The position numbers and the translations under genes are program-made. From positions 21,144 through 28,960 of the forward strand of contig PMST01000221.1 in NCBI GenBank assembly GCA_003168295.1: 7,817 bases of DNA. Reading direction: 5' to 3'. How positions within the stretch are numbered: position 1 is the first letter of the stretch; each line of letters opens with the position of its first letter. Origin of the DNA: Actinomycetota bacterium (GTDB lineage: Bacteria > Actinomycetota > Actinomycetes > Streptosporangiales > Streptosporangiaceae). Below the pieces are notes generated by a model. That model made no database searches and was not told the DNA's origin. It saw only the letters and a program-made list of their open reading frames with translations. Below are positions 1-6,159 of the stretch, piece after piece.

Positions 1-1207
1 CGGTGCGGCACAGCACGGAGAACGCGTTCATGGCCTCGGCGTCGGTCACGGCACGGTACTCCGCCCGGCCCGTTTCCATCAGCCAGACGTGTTCCGGGCC
101 GACGCCCGGGTAATCCAGGCCGGCCGAGATGGAGTGGGTACTGCGCGTCTGGCCTTCGTCATCTTGCAGCACGAAGGTGCGCATGCCGTGCAGCACCCCC
201 GCCGATCCGCCGGTCAGGGTGGCGGCGTGGCGGCTGGTGTCAAGGCCGTCGCCGCCCGCCTCACAGCCGATCAGGCGGACGCCCGGGTCCGGGATGAAAG
301 CGTGAAAGATGCCGATGGCATTGGACCCGCCGCCGACGCACGCAACCACCGCGTCCGGCAGCCTGCCGGTGGTCTCGAGCACCTGCTCCCGCGCCTCCAG
401 GCCGATCACCCGCTGAAAGTCCCTGACCATCATCGGGAACGGATGCGGGCCGCCCACCGAGCCGATGCAGTAGTGGGTGGTTCCGACCGTCGTCACCCAA
501 TCGCGGAACGCCTCGTTCATGGCGTCCTTGAGCGTACGGGTGCCCGCCATGACCGGGATGACCTCGGCGCCGAGCATGCGCATCCGGGACACATTCAGTG
601 CCTGCCTGCGGGTGTCCTCCTCGCCCATGTAGACGGCACAGTCCAGGCCGAGCAGCGCGCACGCGGTGGCGGTGGCCACGCCATGCTGGCCGGCCCCGGT
701 TTCCGCGATGATCCGCGTCTTGCCCATCCGCTTGGCCAGCAGCACCTGGCCGAGCACATTATTGATCTTGTGCGACCCGGTGTGGGTGAGGTCCTCGCGC
801 TTGAGCAGCACCGTGCAGCCGCCGGCCTGCTGACCGAACCGCTTGGCCTGGGTGAGCAGCGTGGGACGTCCGGCGTAGCCGCGGAGCAGTCCGTCGAGTT
901 CGGCCCGGAAGGCCTGGTCCTTGCGCGCCTGCTCGTACGCCACGGCCAGTTCATCCAGGGCGGCCATCAGAGCTTCGGGAGCGAACCGGCCGCCGTAGGC
1001 GACGCCAGGGGCGGCCGAGGTCGCCGGGACACCCGGATGCGCGCTACCGACCGCCTCGACCGCGCCGACGACGAAGTGCCCGGAGATATCGGGGACGGGG
1101 GCGATATCAGGCTCGGCCGGTCCGGCGTGTCCAGCGGGCGCGGAAGAAGCCGCCGGGGCGACTTGGCCGGCTGGCCCTTGCGTCACCCCGGTCGCGGTCT
1201 CGATCAT
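1..1207 (-). CDS. trpB: Tryptophan synthase beta chain (C-terminus cut by window edge)
   Basis: Catalyses the PLP-dependent condensation of indole with L-serine to tryptophan, the last step of the pathway, in the alpha2beta2 complex with TrpA. I read 402 residues in one open frame before the left edge; about 40-50 C-terminal residues and the stop are missing. The PLP lysine is K147 in HTGSHKINN, the catalytic glutamate is E169 in ETGAGQHG (the 22-residue spacing matches Salmonella K87/E109), and the phosphate-binding loop is GGGSNA at 292-297. The ATG at 1207 overlaps the trpC stop as ATGA and follows a GAGGGG Shine-Dalgarno (1215-1220) 7 nt upstream, so translational coupling is likely. The N-terminus is odd: about 40 Ala/Pro/Gly-rich residues, then the usual GHFGPYGGRF-type motif is split by about 25 extra residues (46-70). 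No alternative start lies downstream without losing the conserved YGGRF. trpA is expected just beyond the edge. Confidence 0.97.
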   Translation of the reverse strand, partial: MIETATGVTQGPAGQVAPAASSAPAGHAGPAEPDIAPVPDISGHFVVGAVEAVGSAHPGVPATSAAPGVAYGGRFAPEALMAALDELAVAYEQARKDQAFRAELDGLLRGYAGRPTLLTQAKRFGQQAGGCTVLLKREDLTHTGSHKINNVLGQVLLAKRMGKTRIIAETGAGQHGVATATACALLGLDCAVYMGEEDTRRQALNVSRMRMLGAEVIPVMAGTRTLKDAMNEAFRDWVTTVGTTHYCIGSVGGPHPFPMMVRDFQRVIGLEAREQVLETTGRLPDAVVACVGGGSNAIGIFHAFIPDPGVRLIGCEAGGDGLDTSRHAATLTGGSAGVLHGMRTFVLQDDEGQTRSTHSISAGLDYPGVGPEHVWLMETGRAEYRAVTDAEAMNAFSVLCRT

Positions 1208-2018
1208 TCTCTTTCCCCTCGCAGCGCGGGGTGCGAGCCCGCGGTGACCAGGTCAGCGACAGCACACCGCGGATCCTTCTCGGTGACCAGGCTCTCGCCG
1301 ACCAGCACAGCGTCGGCACCACAGGCAGCGTAGGCGAGCAGATCGCGCGGGCCGCGGACACCAGACTCAGCCACCTTAACGACGCCGTCAGGTATCCGTG
1401 CTCGCCAACCGGCCGAAAATGCTGCGATCCACCTTGAGCGTGGCCAGATTGCGCGCGTTAACGCCGATCGACGGTCGCGCCCGCGTCCAGCGCGCGGTCG
1501 AGTTCGGGCTTCGGCGTGCACTTCCACGAACGGCAGCATGCCCGATCGAGATCGCTCGCTCCACCAGGGAGACCAGCGCGCTCTGCTCCAGAGCGGCCAC
1601 GATCAGCAGGACCACGTCCGCTCCGTGGGCCCGCGCCTCCCACAAGCTGGTACGAGCTGACCACGAAGTCTTTGCGCAGCACGGGCACCTGCACGGCCCG
1701 GCGCACCGCGTCCAGGTCCTCCAGGGATCCGCCGAACCGCCGCGCTTCGGTCAGCACGCTGATGATCTTCGCGCCGCCAGCTTCGTAGTCCGAGGCCAGC
1801 GCGGCCGGATCAGCGATGGTCGCCATCTGGCCCCGAGACGGGCTGGCCCGCTTCACCTCGGCGATAACGCTGACGCCTTCCGCCTTCAGCGCGGCCATCG
1901 CGTCCCGCGGAGACGGCGCACGCCGCGCCATTTCCTTCAGGTGGTCTAGAGAGACTCGCCGCTGCCGTTCGGCGAGATCGGCCCGTACGCCGTCTAGGAT
2001 CTCGTCGAGCACACTCAC
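1204..2018 (-). pseudogene. trpC: Indole-3-glycerol phosphate synthase, broken by five +1 frameshifts
   Basis: An intact TrpC would convert CdRP to indole-3-glycerol phosphate. Residues 1 to about 125 read cleanly from the GTG at 2018, with [18 protein letters not shown] and RKDFVV. Homology then changes frame in steps near 1645, about 1540, about 1507, about 1469 and about 1400. Each step is explained by one extra base, in the same direction each time. The segments [58 protein letters not shown] and [19 protein letters not shown] follow in order, one per frame. Catalytic-type residues (E/K of EVKR, K of RKDF, E of VEVH, N of VNARN, E of AES) are all still encoded. The last frame stops at 1204, overlapping the trpB ATG. 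The GTG start fits the family's MSVLDEIL-type N-terminus; AGAGGA at 2031-2036 is 12 nt away, a little far. As given, the product is truncated. This is either a recent pseudogene or a patch of poor sequence. Confidence 0.9.
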
Positions 2019-2090
2019 GCGGTTAGATCGTCCTCTCAAAATCGGTACTGTTGCGCCACCGATCGTAGCCCGGCGGCCCTTGTGCCCTCG

Positions 2091-2834
2091 TTACTGACCC
2101 CCCTGTAGGGGGTCCATCGCGTACCCTGCGCCGCGGACGGTCCTGATCACCGCGGCAGGCCCGAGCTTAGCCCGGAGCTGGAGGATATACACGTCGGCGG
2201 CCCGGTCCCCCGCGGCCTGACGGCCCGCGGCGGCGAGCAGCTTCCGCCGGGAAAGAACCCGGCCAGGGTGGTCCATCATGGCTGCCAGGACCGCGAACTC
2301 GGTCGCGGTCAGCGGCACCGGCCGTCCGTCCGTGATCGCGGTCCGGCTGCGGCCATCCAGCCGCAGCCGACCCGCGCTGCGTCCGCGAGGCTCGGGAGCA
2401 GGAGGGCCTGACGCCGGTGCCAGCACGTCGCCGACCATCGCCACTAGCTGCCGGGGGCTGAAGGGGCGGCCTAGCCACCGGCGTGGGGCCGCCCGCGCCA
2501 GCCCGCGCGGCCTCGGGCCAGCCACCAGGAAGACGACCGGCGTCCTCAGGGCCCGGCGAATGCGTCTAGGGTCAAGGCCGGGCATGGTCAGGTCGAGCAC
2601 GGCCACGGCATCGGAACCACAGGTCAGCTCGGTGAGGGCCAGCTCGCCAGTGGTCACCAGCCGGACCCGGAACCCCTCCCGGCGCAGATAGCGGGCCGAC
2701 ATCTCGGCGACTTCCGGTTCATGCTCAGCTAGCAGCACCGAAGGCCCCTCGTCTGCCCGGCCGGAAACGCGGGAGTCCGCACCCGCGGGCGCCGGCCTCT
2801 CCGGGGGGCCGACGTCAGCTACGGGTGCCGTCAT
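2091..2834 (-). CDS. Atypical OmpR-family response regulator (orphan)
   Basis: A 247-residue predicted DNA-binding regulator. Residues 1-30 are a Pro/Ala-rich leader, about 31-138 a receiver-like domain, and about 155-240 an OmpR/PhoB winged helix (PLTATEFAVLAAMMDHPGRV, then DVYILQLRAKLG and IRTVRGAGY). The receiver keeps the phosphoacceptor-type Asp (D81 in VLDLTMPG), but the Mg-binding acidic pair reads EHE (37-39), the conserved switch Thr is V104 and the conserved Lys is R123. The alpha4-beta5 stretch is also several residues short and lacks the usual GADDY. I infer that ordinary phosphorylation is doubtful. The start is the ATG at 2834, just before the first receiver strand; it lies 20 bp inside the TIGR02234 gene, so the two are probably co-translated. 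The longer open frame from 2942 adds only an Arg-rich shadow of the upstream gene. No histidine kinase is in the window. The target is unknown; the position suggests trp regulation. Confidence 0.85.
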   Translation of the reverse strand: MTAPVADVGPPERPAPAGADSRVSGRADEGPSVLLAEHEPEVAEMSARYLRREGFRVRLVTTGELALTELTCGSDAVAVLDLTMPGLDPRRIRRALRTPVVFLVAGPRPRGLARAAPRRWLGRPFSPRQLVAMVGDVLAPASGPPAPEPRGRSAGRLRLDGRSRTAITDGRPVPLTATEFAVLAAMMDHPGRVLSRRKLLAAAGRQAAGDRAADVYILQLRAKLGPAAVIRTVRGAGYAMDPLQGGQ

Positions 2835-3573
2835 CGAGCTGGTCCGCCGGCGTTCTGGAGTCCGCCGGGTCCTGCGGATCTTGCCGGTCCTGCGGATCTT
2901 GCGCTGCTTTCGGGTCCATGCCGCCCTCGAGCGTCGGGTCAATGTCCCGGCTCAGCGACTCCCACATGGTCGCGGAGTCGGATCGCTTCTGCGGCTGGGC
3001 GGCCTGCTGTCCGGGCCGGTCGAACCGGGCCGACATGACCGGCCAGCGAGAGCCGCGCCCCACGGTGGCCAGGCCCGCCAGGATGATCGCGACGGCACCG
3101 ACCACGGCGACCGCCCGCCACGGCGCGCCGGCCATGACCGCATGACCGGACGAGCCCGCGATGACGATCGGGTGCGCCGCATTCCCTGGTGAGCTGCCAC
3201 TGGTCGTCGACCCGCCGGTGGCGCCGTTCGAGGCGCTCGCCCTGGCCGCCGCGAGGACGGCGGATGCCCGCACCCCGGTCGCCGCGGCGGCACCCGCCCC
3301 GGCCCCGAGGACAGCCAGCAGGACACCGACGGCGCGCCTGGCCACGGATCTGGTGGCGATCACGGCCGCCAGGCAGGCCAGCGCGGCCAGCGCGAGCGCG
3401 CTCGCGAGCGGGACAAGCTCCTGGCCGGTGACGGAGAAGTCCTGTGCTGGCAGCGGTCGCGGCGCGACGAAGATGGCCTGCGCCCACGCCTGCCGCGTGG
3501 CGAGCAGGACCAGCCCGGCTCCTACGGCGCCGAGCAGCAGCACCAGCGCGAATTCCCGGCGCATCACGGACAT
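2815..3573 (-). CDS. Tryptophan-operon-associated membrane protein (TIGR02234 / Trp_oprn_chp)
   Basis: A 252-residue integral membrane protein of the actinobacterial family found in trp operons; its biochemical role is not established. Four hydrophobic segments are visible at about 8-28, 54-74, 79-98 and 151-171, with an Ala/Ser/Gly-rich extracytoplasmic loop (about 100-140). After the last helix come the family hallmarks RGSRWPVMSARFDR (173-186) and MWESLSRDIDPT (203-214). The tail (about 220-250) is acidic and Pro/Gln-rich, with a duplicated QDPQD motif from an 18-bp DNA repeat. The start could be the ATG at 3573 or 3564; the first is taken, but neither has a strong ribosome site. The gene begins inside the last unit of a 17-bp repeat array and its 3' end overlaps the response regulator start. 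trpE, which often precedes this gene, is not here; hisI is. Confidence 0.9.
   Translation of the reverse strand: MSVMRREFALVLLLGAVGAGLVLLATRQAWAQAIFVAPRPLPAQDFSVTGQELVPLASALALAALACLAAVIATRSVARRAVGVLLAVLGAGAGAAAATGVRASAVLAAARASASNGATGGSTTSGSSPGNAAHPIVIAGSSGHAVMAGAPWRAVAVVGAVAIILAGLATVGRGSRWPVMSARFDRPGQQAAQPQKRSDSATMWESLSRDIDPTLEGGMDPKAAQDPQDRQDPQDPADSRTPADQLDDGTRS
2869..2904 (-). repeat. Two tandem 18-bp units inside the TIGR02234 gene tail
   Basis: A 16-base identical core occurs at 2869-2884 and again at 2887-2902, an 18-bp period. Because 18 is a multiple of three, the repeat is in frame and gives the duplicated QDPQDR/QDPQDP in the disordered C-terminal tail. It looks like a slippage duplication with no sign of a separate function. 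Confidence 0.85.
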
Positions 3574-3654
3574 CTCAGGTCACTGGATCTTTCAGGTCGC
3601 AGGGGTTTCCTGGTCACAGGTTGTTCCTGATCGCAGGGTCTTCGGCGTCGCGGG
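3570..3654 (-). repeat. Array of four (perhaps five) 17-bp imperfect tandem repeats before the TIGR02234 gene
   Basis: Read on the minus strand, the units are contiguous with an exact 17-base period: CCTGCGATCAGGAACAA (3621-3637), CCTGTGACCAGGAAACC (3604-3620), CCTGCGACCTGAAAGAT (3587-3603) and CCAGTGACCTGAGATGT (3570-3586). The last unit contains the ATG at 3573. The preceding 17 bases (3638-3654) match unit three at 11 of 17 positions and may be a decayed fifth copy. The common core is CCTGYGACCWGRAA. The array occupies nearly the whole 85-bp gap between hisI and the membrane protein gene. The period is not a multiple of three, so it is not a coding repeat. An operator or iteron-like binding site is possible; simple slippage is the alternative. 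Confidence 0.85.
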
Positions 3655-3658
3655 CTGC

Positions 3659-4024
3659 TTAGCGCACGGTCTGGGCTGGCTTGCCGGTCACCGCCTCCAG
3701 CACGTCGGCGTCGAAGCAGGTCCGATCGCCGGTGTGGCAGGCCGCGCCGATCTGGTCGACCTTGACCAGCAGTGCGTCGCCATCGCAGTCGAGCGCCACT
3801 GACTTCACCCACTGCTGGTGCCCGGATGTGTCACCCTTCACCCAGTACTCCTGGCGGCTGCGTGACCAGTACGTACAGCGGCCCGTGGTGAGGGTGCGAT
3901 GCAGTGCCTCGTCGTCCATCCAGCCGAGCATCAGCACTTCGCCGGTGTTGTACTGCTGGGCGATCGCCGCGATCAGGCCAGAGGCGTCTCGCTTCAGCCG
4001 GCCGGCGATGGCGGGGTCAAGCAT
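3659..4024 (-). CDS. hisI: Phosphoribosyl-AMP cyclohydrolase
   Basis: A cytoplasmic metalloenzyme that opens the adenine ring of PR-AMP to give ProFAR, the third step of histidine biosynthesis. It is the monofunctional form (121 residues), without the HisE pyrophosphohydrolase domain. Visible motifs are [15 protein letters not shown] (59-73) and [21 protein letters not shown] (79-99). The Mg-type aspartates are D79, D81 and D83, and the Zn cysteines are C80, C96 and C103, as in the family. The ATG at 4024 has GAGGAA close upstream (4028-4033). The gene is split from hisF by about 2.1 kb holding three unrelated genes. It is followed after 85 bp of tandem repeats by the trp genes, so it probably heads the hisI-to-trpB transcription unit. 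A divergent promoter region of 95 bp lies upstream. Confidence 0.97.
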   Translation of the reverse strand: MLDPAIAGRLKRDASGLIAAIAQQYNTGEVLMLGWMDDEALHRTLTTGRCTYWSRSRQEYWVKGDTSGHQQWVKSVALDCDGDALLVKVDQIGAACHTGDRTCFDADVLEAVTGKPAQTVR

Positions 4025-4083
4025 CGCTTCCTCATTTCCGCAGGGGTCCGGGGGTCGCGCCGGGGCCAGCGCTGCCTCGTGAC

Positions 4084-4119
4084 TTCAGTCAGACTAGCAA
4101 TCACGCCTACCATCAGCGG
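4084..4119 (+). promoter_or_regulatory. Probable leaderless promoter for the TIGR03085 gene
   Basis: A TACCAT box (4108-4113) matches the TANNNT -10 consensus and ends 6 bases before the GTG at 4120, so a start about 7 nt downstream would fall on the initiation codon itself. TTCAGT at 4084-4089 is a weak -35 with an 18-base spacer. There is no recognisable Shine-Dalgarno before this GTG, which supports leaderless initiation. The same 95-bp gap (4025-4119) must also hold the divergent hisI promoter; I see no convincing box for that direction. Confidence 0.45.
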
Positions 4120-4779
4120 GTGAGCTACTCGCGAGAAGAGCGCTTCGCGCTGTGCGCGTTGCTTGAGAAGACTGGCCCGGACGCCCCGACGCTATGCGAA
4201 GGCTGGAACACCGGCGACCTGGCCGCGCACCTCGTGCTGCGCGAGCACAGGCCCGATGCCGCCGCCGGCGTCCTTGGCGGCCCGCTGGCCGGGTACACGA
4301 CCCGGGTCCAGAACCGCATCAAGCAACGGACGCCATTTCCTGACCTGATAGAGACGATCAGGTCAGGGCCGCCGCGGCTGTCGCCGATGGCGATCCCCGG
4401 CATGGATGAGCGCGCCAACGCGGTGGAATTCTTCGTACACCACGAAGACGTGCGCCGCGCCGCACCGGGCTGGGCGCCAAGGGACATCAGCAGCGGGGAA
4501 TCCGGCATGCTGTGGCAGCGGCTGCGAATGGCCAGGTTCATGCTCCGCAGGGCACCGGTCGGGGTCGAGCTGGCCCGGGACGACGTCGATACCGGCGAAG
4601 TGAGCCCGGGCGGCCGGGCATATCGCATCACGGCCAAGAACGCGACCCCGGCGGTCACCGTTATCGGCAGCCCGGCCGAGCTCACTATGTGGGCGATGGG
4701 CCGGACGACCGGGGCCAGGGTCCGATTCGACGGGATCGAGGCCGCAGTGAACAAGCTCACCGTGGCGAACTGGCGGTAA
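4120..4779 (+). CDS. TIGR03085 family protein (maleylpyruvate isomerase/DinB-like fold)
   Basis: A 219-residue protein of an actinobacterial family related to mycothiol-dependent maleylpyruvate isomerase; substrate and role are unknown. Family features are TLCEGWNTGDLAAHLVLREHRPDAA-type sequence at about 24-48 and the signature around NAVEFFVHHEDVRRAAPGW (100-118). By comparison with the metal site of the characterised isomerase (His, then Glu and His four residues apart), the candidate ligands here are H37, E103 and H107. The C-terminal part (about 165-219) resembles the SCP2-like domain of relatives. The GTG at 4120 is the start, because the protein similarity begins there; the upstream open frame overlaps hisI in antisense. 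It is a single-gene unit, divergent from hisI and convergent with the small membrane protein gene. Its place between his genes looks like an insertion with no pathway link. Confidence 0.88.
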   Translation: MSYSREERFALCALLEKTGPDAPTLCEGWNTGDLAAHLVLREHRPDAAAGVLGGPLAGYTTRVQNRIKQRTPFPDLIETIRSGPPRLSPMAIPGMDERANAVEFFVHHEDVRRAAPGWAPRDISSGESGMLWQRLRMARFMLRRAPVGVELARDDVDTGEVSPGGRAYRITAKNATPAVTVIGSPAELTMWAMGRTTGARVRFDGIEAAVNKLTVANWR

Positions 4780-4840
4780 ACGAGCCGGGCCCGCGGGTGA
4801 ACTAGCCTTCGGCGACCTGCGGGTGAACGAGCCCTCGGGT
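4772..4840. repeat. Imperfect short repeats in the convergent intergenic region
   Basis: Three related stretches follow one another at the end of the TIGR03085 gene: GGCGGTAAACGAGCC (4772-4786, containing the stop codon), GCGGGTGAACTAGCC (4793-4807) and GCGGGTGAACGAGCC (4819-4833). The last two extend into a shared TCGG and are spaced 26 bp. It looks like a local duplication of the gene's 3' end. The 88-bp gap (4780-4867) between the convergent genes shows no clear terminator. Confidence 0.5.
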
Positions 4841-4867
4841 GAGCTGGGCCGGGGCACCGAGTCCGGG

Positions 4868-5206
4868 CTAGGCGCCCATCTCGCGCTTGAGCCTGGCCAG
4901 CTCCTCGTCGATGTCCGGCGCGCTCTGCCGGGGTGGCTGGGCAGAGTACGACGTGGTGACGTGCTCGACGTCGGCCCGGGGCAGCGGCTGGCTGTGGCGG
5001 GGCTCGCGGACTTCGCGCTTGTCCCGCTTGGCGGAAATCTGCTTGCCCGAGCGGGCCACCTTGATGGCGACGGCGACTGCGCCTACCACCAGCGCGGCGA
5101 TCACCAGGAACTCCACCGCGTGCAGGACGAAACCGACCACGGCCCAGCCGATGATGAGTGCGATCAGAATGCCGACTCCGACGGCGGCCACCTTGAACCA
5201 GCGCAT
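4868..5206 (-). CDS. Small two-helix membrane protein of unknown function
   Basis: A 112-residue protein I do not recognise as a named family. Residues about 5-27 and 29-49 form two adjacent hydrophobic helices. A basic stretch (KVARSGKQISAKRDKREVRE, 49-68) follows, which predicts a cytoplasmic tail by the positive-inside rule. The middle (about 69-95) is Pro/Ser/Gln-rich and probably disordered. The last 15 residues, DIDEELARLKREMGA, look like a short amphipathic helix that could mediate contact with a partner. The ATG at 5206 has a good AGAGGA ribosome site (5215-5220) 8 nt upstream. It is divergent from ppgK and convergent with the TIGR03085 gene, so it is likely transcribed alone. Expression as a real protein is supported by the ribosome site and the coherent topology. 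Confidence 0.8.
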   Translation of the reverse strand: MRWFKVAAVGVGILIALIIGWAVVGFVLHAVEFLVIAALVVGAVAVAIKVARSGKQISAKRDKREVREPRHSQPLPRADVEHVTTSYSAQPPRQSAPDIDEELARLKREMGA

Positions 5207-5214
5207 CCGCAGCT

Positions 5215-5285
5215 TCCTCTCTCGACAAGGAGCCGCCTCAGGCCCCAGCCCCCGGGTCTAGCACCTGAGGATCTGTCCTCTCTCG
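5215..5285. repeat. Direct and inverted repeats in the divergent ppgK/membrane-protein region
   Basis: The 152-bp gap (5207-5358) contains a 10-base direct repeat, TCCTCTCTCG, at 5215-5224 and 5276-5285; on the minus strand the first copy includes the ribosome site of the small membrane protein. Between them is a 7-bp perfect inverted repeat, CCTCAGG (5236-5242) and CCTGAGG (5264-5270), with a 21-base spacer. Overlapping its right arm, GAGGA-TCTG-TCCTC (5267-5280) can form a small hairpin. A minus-strand TAATAT box (5288-5293) could be a -10 for the membrane protein, but no -35 is visible. These could be regulator sites or leader RNA structure. Confidence 0.4.
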
Positions 5286-5346
5286 CGATATTACCCGACT
5301 TTCGCCCCCGCCGGCCGGCGAGCGAGCGTCAGATAAGGCGTGCCAT

Positions 5347-5358
5347 TACGCTGGGGCC
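5347..5358 (+). promoter_or_regulatory. Probable leaderless -10 box for ppgK
   Basis: TACGCT (5347-5352) fits TANNNT and ends 6 bases before the ATG at 5359, placing the transcription start at the initiation codon. This is the same geometry as at the TIGR03085 gene. No good -35 is visible about 17 bases upstream. A GGGG stretch lies too close to the ATG to be a normal ribosome site. Confidence 0.4.
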
Positions 5359-6135
5359 ATGCATGCACTCGGCATTGACATCGGTGGCAGCGGGATCAAG
5401 GCAGCGCCCGTCGACGTGGCCACGGGAAAGCTCCTCGCCGACCGGCAGAAGATCGCTACGCCGCGCCCGGCCCTGCCCGACGCGATCGCGGATGTGGTGA
5501 AGCAGCTCACCACCTCGTTCAAGTGGTCAGGGCCGGTCGGCGTCACCTTCCCGGGAGTGGTGATCGACGGCGTGATCAGGACCGCCGCCAACCTCGACCC
5601 AGCCTGGATCGGAGTGGACGCAGGCGCGCTGTTCGGCAAGGCCGCCGGCAACCCGGTCCGGGTGCTGAATGACGCCGACGCGGCCGGCGTCGCCGAGATG
5701 ACCTTCGGCGCGGGGATGGGCAACGAGGGCACCGTGCTGATGCTGACCTTCGGGACCGGGATCGGCAGCGCCCTGTTTACGAAGGGCATGCTGGTGCCGA
5801 ACACGGAGTTCGGGCACGTCGAGATCCACGGTGAGGACGCCGAGACCCGCGCGTCCGAGCATGCCAAGGAGCTGCACGATCTGAGCTGGGGCAAGTGGGC
5901 CGGGCGCGTCGATGAGTATCTCCAGCACGTAGAGGCGGTGCTCGCGCCGGACTTGATCATCGTCGGCGGCGGCATCAGCAAGCAGTCGGAGAAGTGGGTG
6001 CCGCGGCTGACCGGCATCAGCGCCCGCATCGTGCCCGCGGCCCTGCTCAATGACGCCGGCATCGTAGGTGCCGCGATGGCGACCGCCAGCACCGCCGCCC
6101 CCGACACCTCGGGCGCCGTCGGCATAGGCAACTAG
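5359..6135 (+). CDS. ppgK: Polyphosphate glucokinase (ROK family)
   Basis: Phosphorylates glucose to glucose-6-phosphate using inorganic polyphosphate (or ATP), in the cytoplasm. The 258-residue length is normal. The N-terminal phosphate loop is [13 protein letters not shown] (7-19) and the second nucleotide or polyphosphate loop is [12 protein letters not shown] (129-140). The catalytic base is D105 in LNDADAAG, and glucose contacts are expected in NTEFGH (148-153). The stretch [19 protein letters not shown] (165-183) is typical of actinobacterial PPGK, and the CxCGxxGC zinc motif of other ROK kinases is absent, as expected. [13 protein letters not shown] (201-213) is the C-terminal ROK segment. 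The gene stands alone, divergent from the small membrane protein and convergent with hisF, whose end is only 24 bp away. No terminator hairpin is visible in that gap. Confidence 0.95.
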   Translation: MHALGIDIGGSGIKAAPVDVATGKLLADRQKIATPRPALPDAIADVVKQLTTSFKWSGPVGVTFPGVVIDGVIRTAANLDPAWIGVDAGALFGKAAGNPVRVLNDADAAGVAEMTFGAGMGNEGTVLMLTFGTGIGSALFTKGMLVPNTEFGHVEIHGEDAETRASEHAKELHDLSWGKWAGRVDEYLQHVEAVLAPDLIIVGGGISKQSEKWVPRLTGISARIVPAALLNDAGIVGAAMATASTAAPDTSGAVGIGN

Positions 6136-6159
6136 CGGCTTTCCTATGGGGGATGCCCG

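Noticed and set aside
89..1333. A 414-residue open frame on the plus strand
   Set aside because: It is antisense to trpB, whose full motif set is on the minus strand. Its Arg/Gly/His-rich composition is typical of a high-GC shadow frame.
1388..1650. Programmed frameshifting in trpC
   Set aside because: Five separate shifts would be needed, with no common slippery site or downstream structure at each; lesions or sequence error are far simpler.
1398..1949. A 183-residue plus-strand open frame over the broken trpC
   Set aside because: It runs antisense to TrpC homology and shows no recognisable domain; its length comes from high GC.
2019..2039. TTG at 2039 as the trpC start
   Set aside because: It adds seven residues not seen in the family and would sit on or after the AGAGGA site; GTG at 2018 gives the usual N-terminus.
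2835..2942. Longer N-terminus for the response regulator (ATG at 2942)
   Set aside because: The extra 36 residues are Arg/Lys-rich and are the out-of-frame reading of the TIGR02234 tail repeats.
3904..4119. An upstream ATG extension of the TIGR03085 gene
   Set aside because: The added 72 residues lie antisense to hisI and look like shadow sequence; family similarity starts at the GTG at 4120.
4123..5228. A 367-residue minus-strand open frame across the TIGR03085 gene
   Set aside because: It is antisense to a gene with clear family motifs and joins shadows of two unrelated genes.
6136..6159. A bidirectional terminator between ppgK and hisF
   Set aside because: The 24-bp gap has no stem longer than about 4 bp and no U-tract in either direction.
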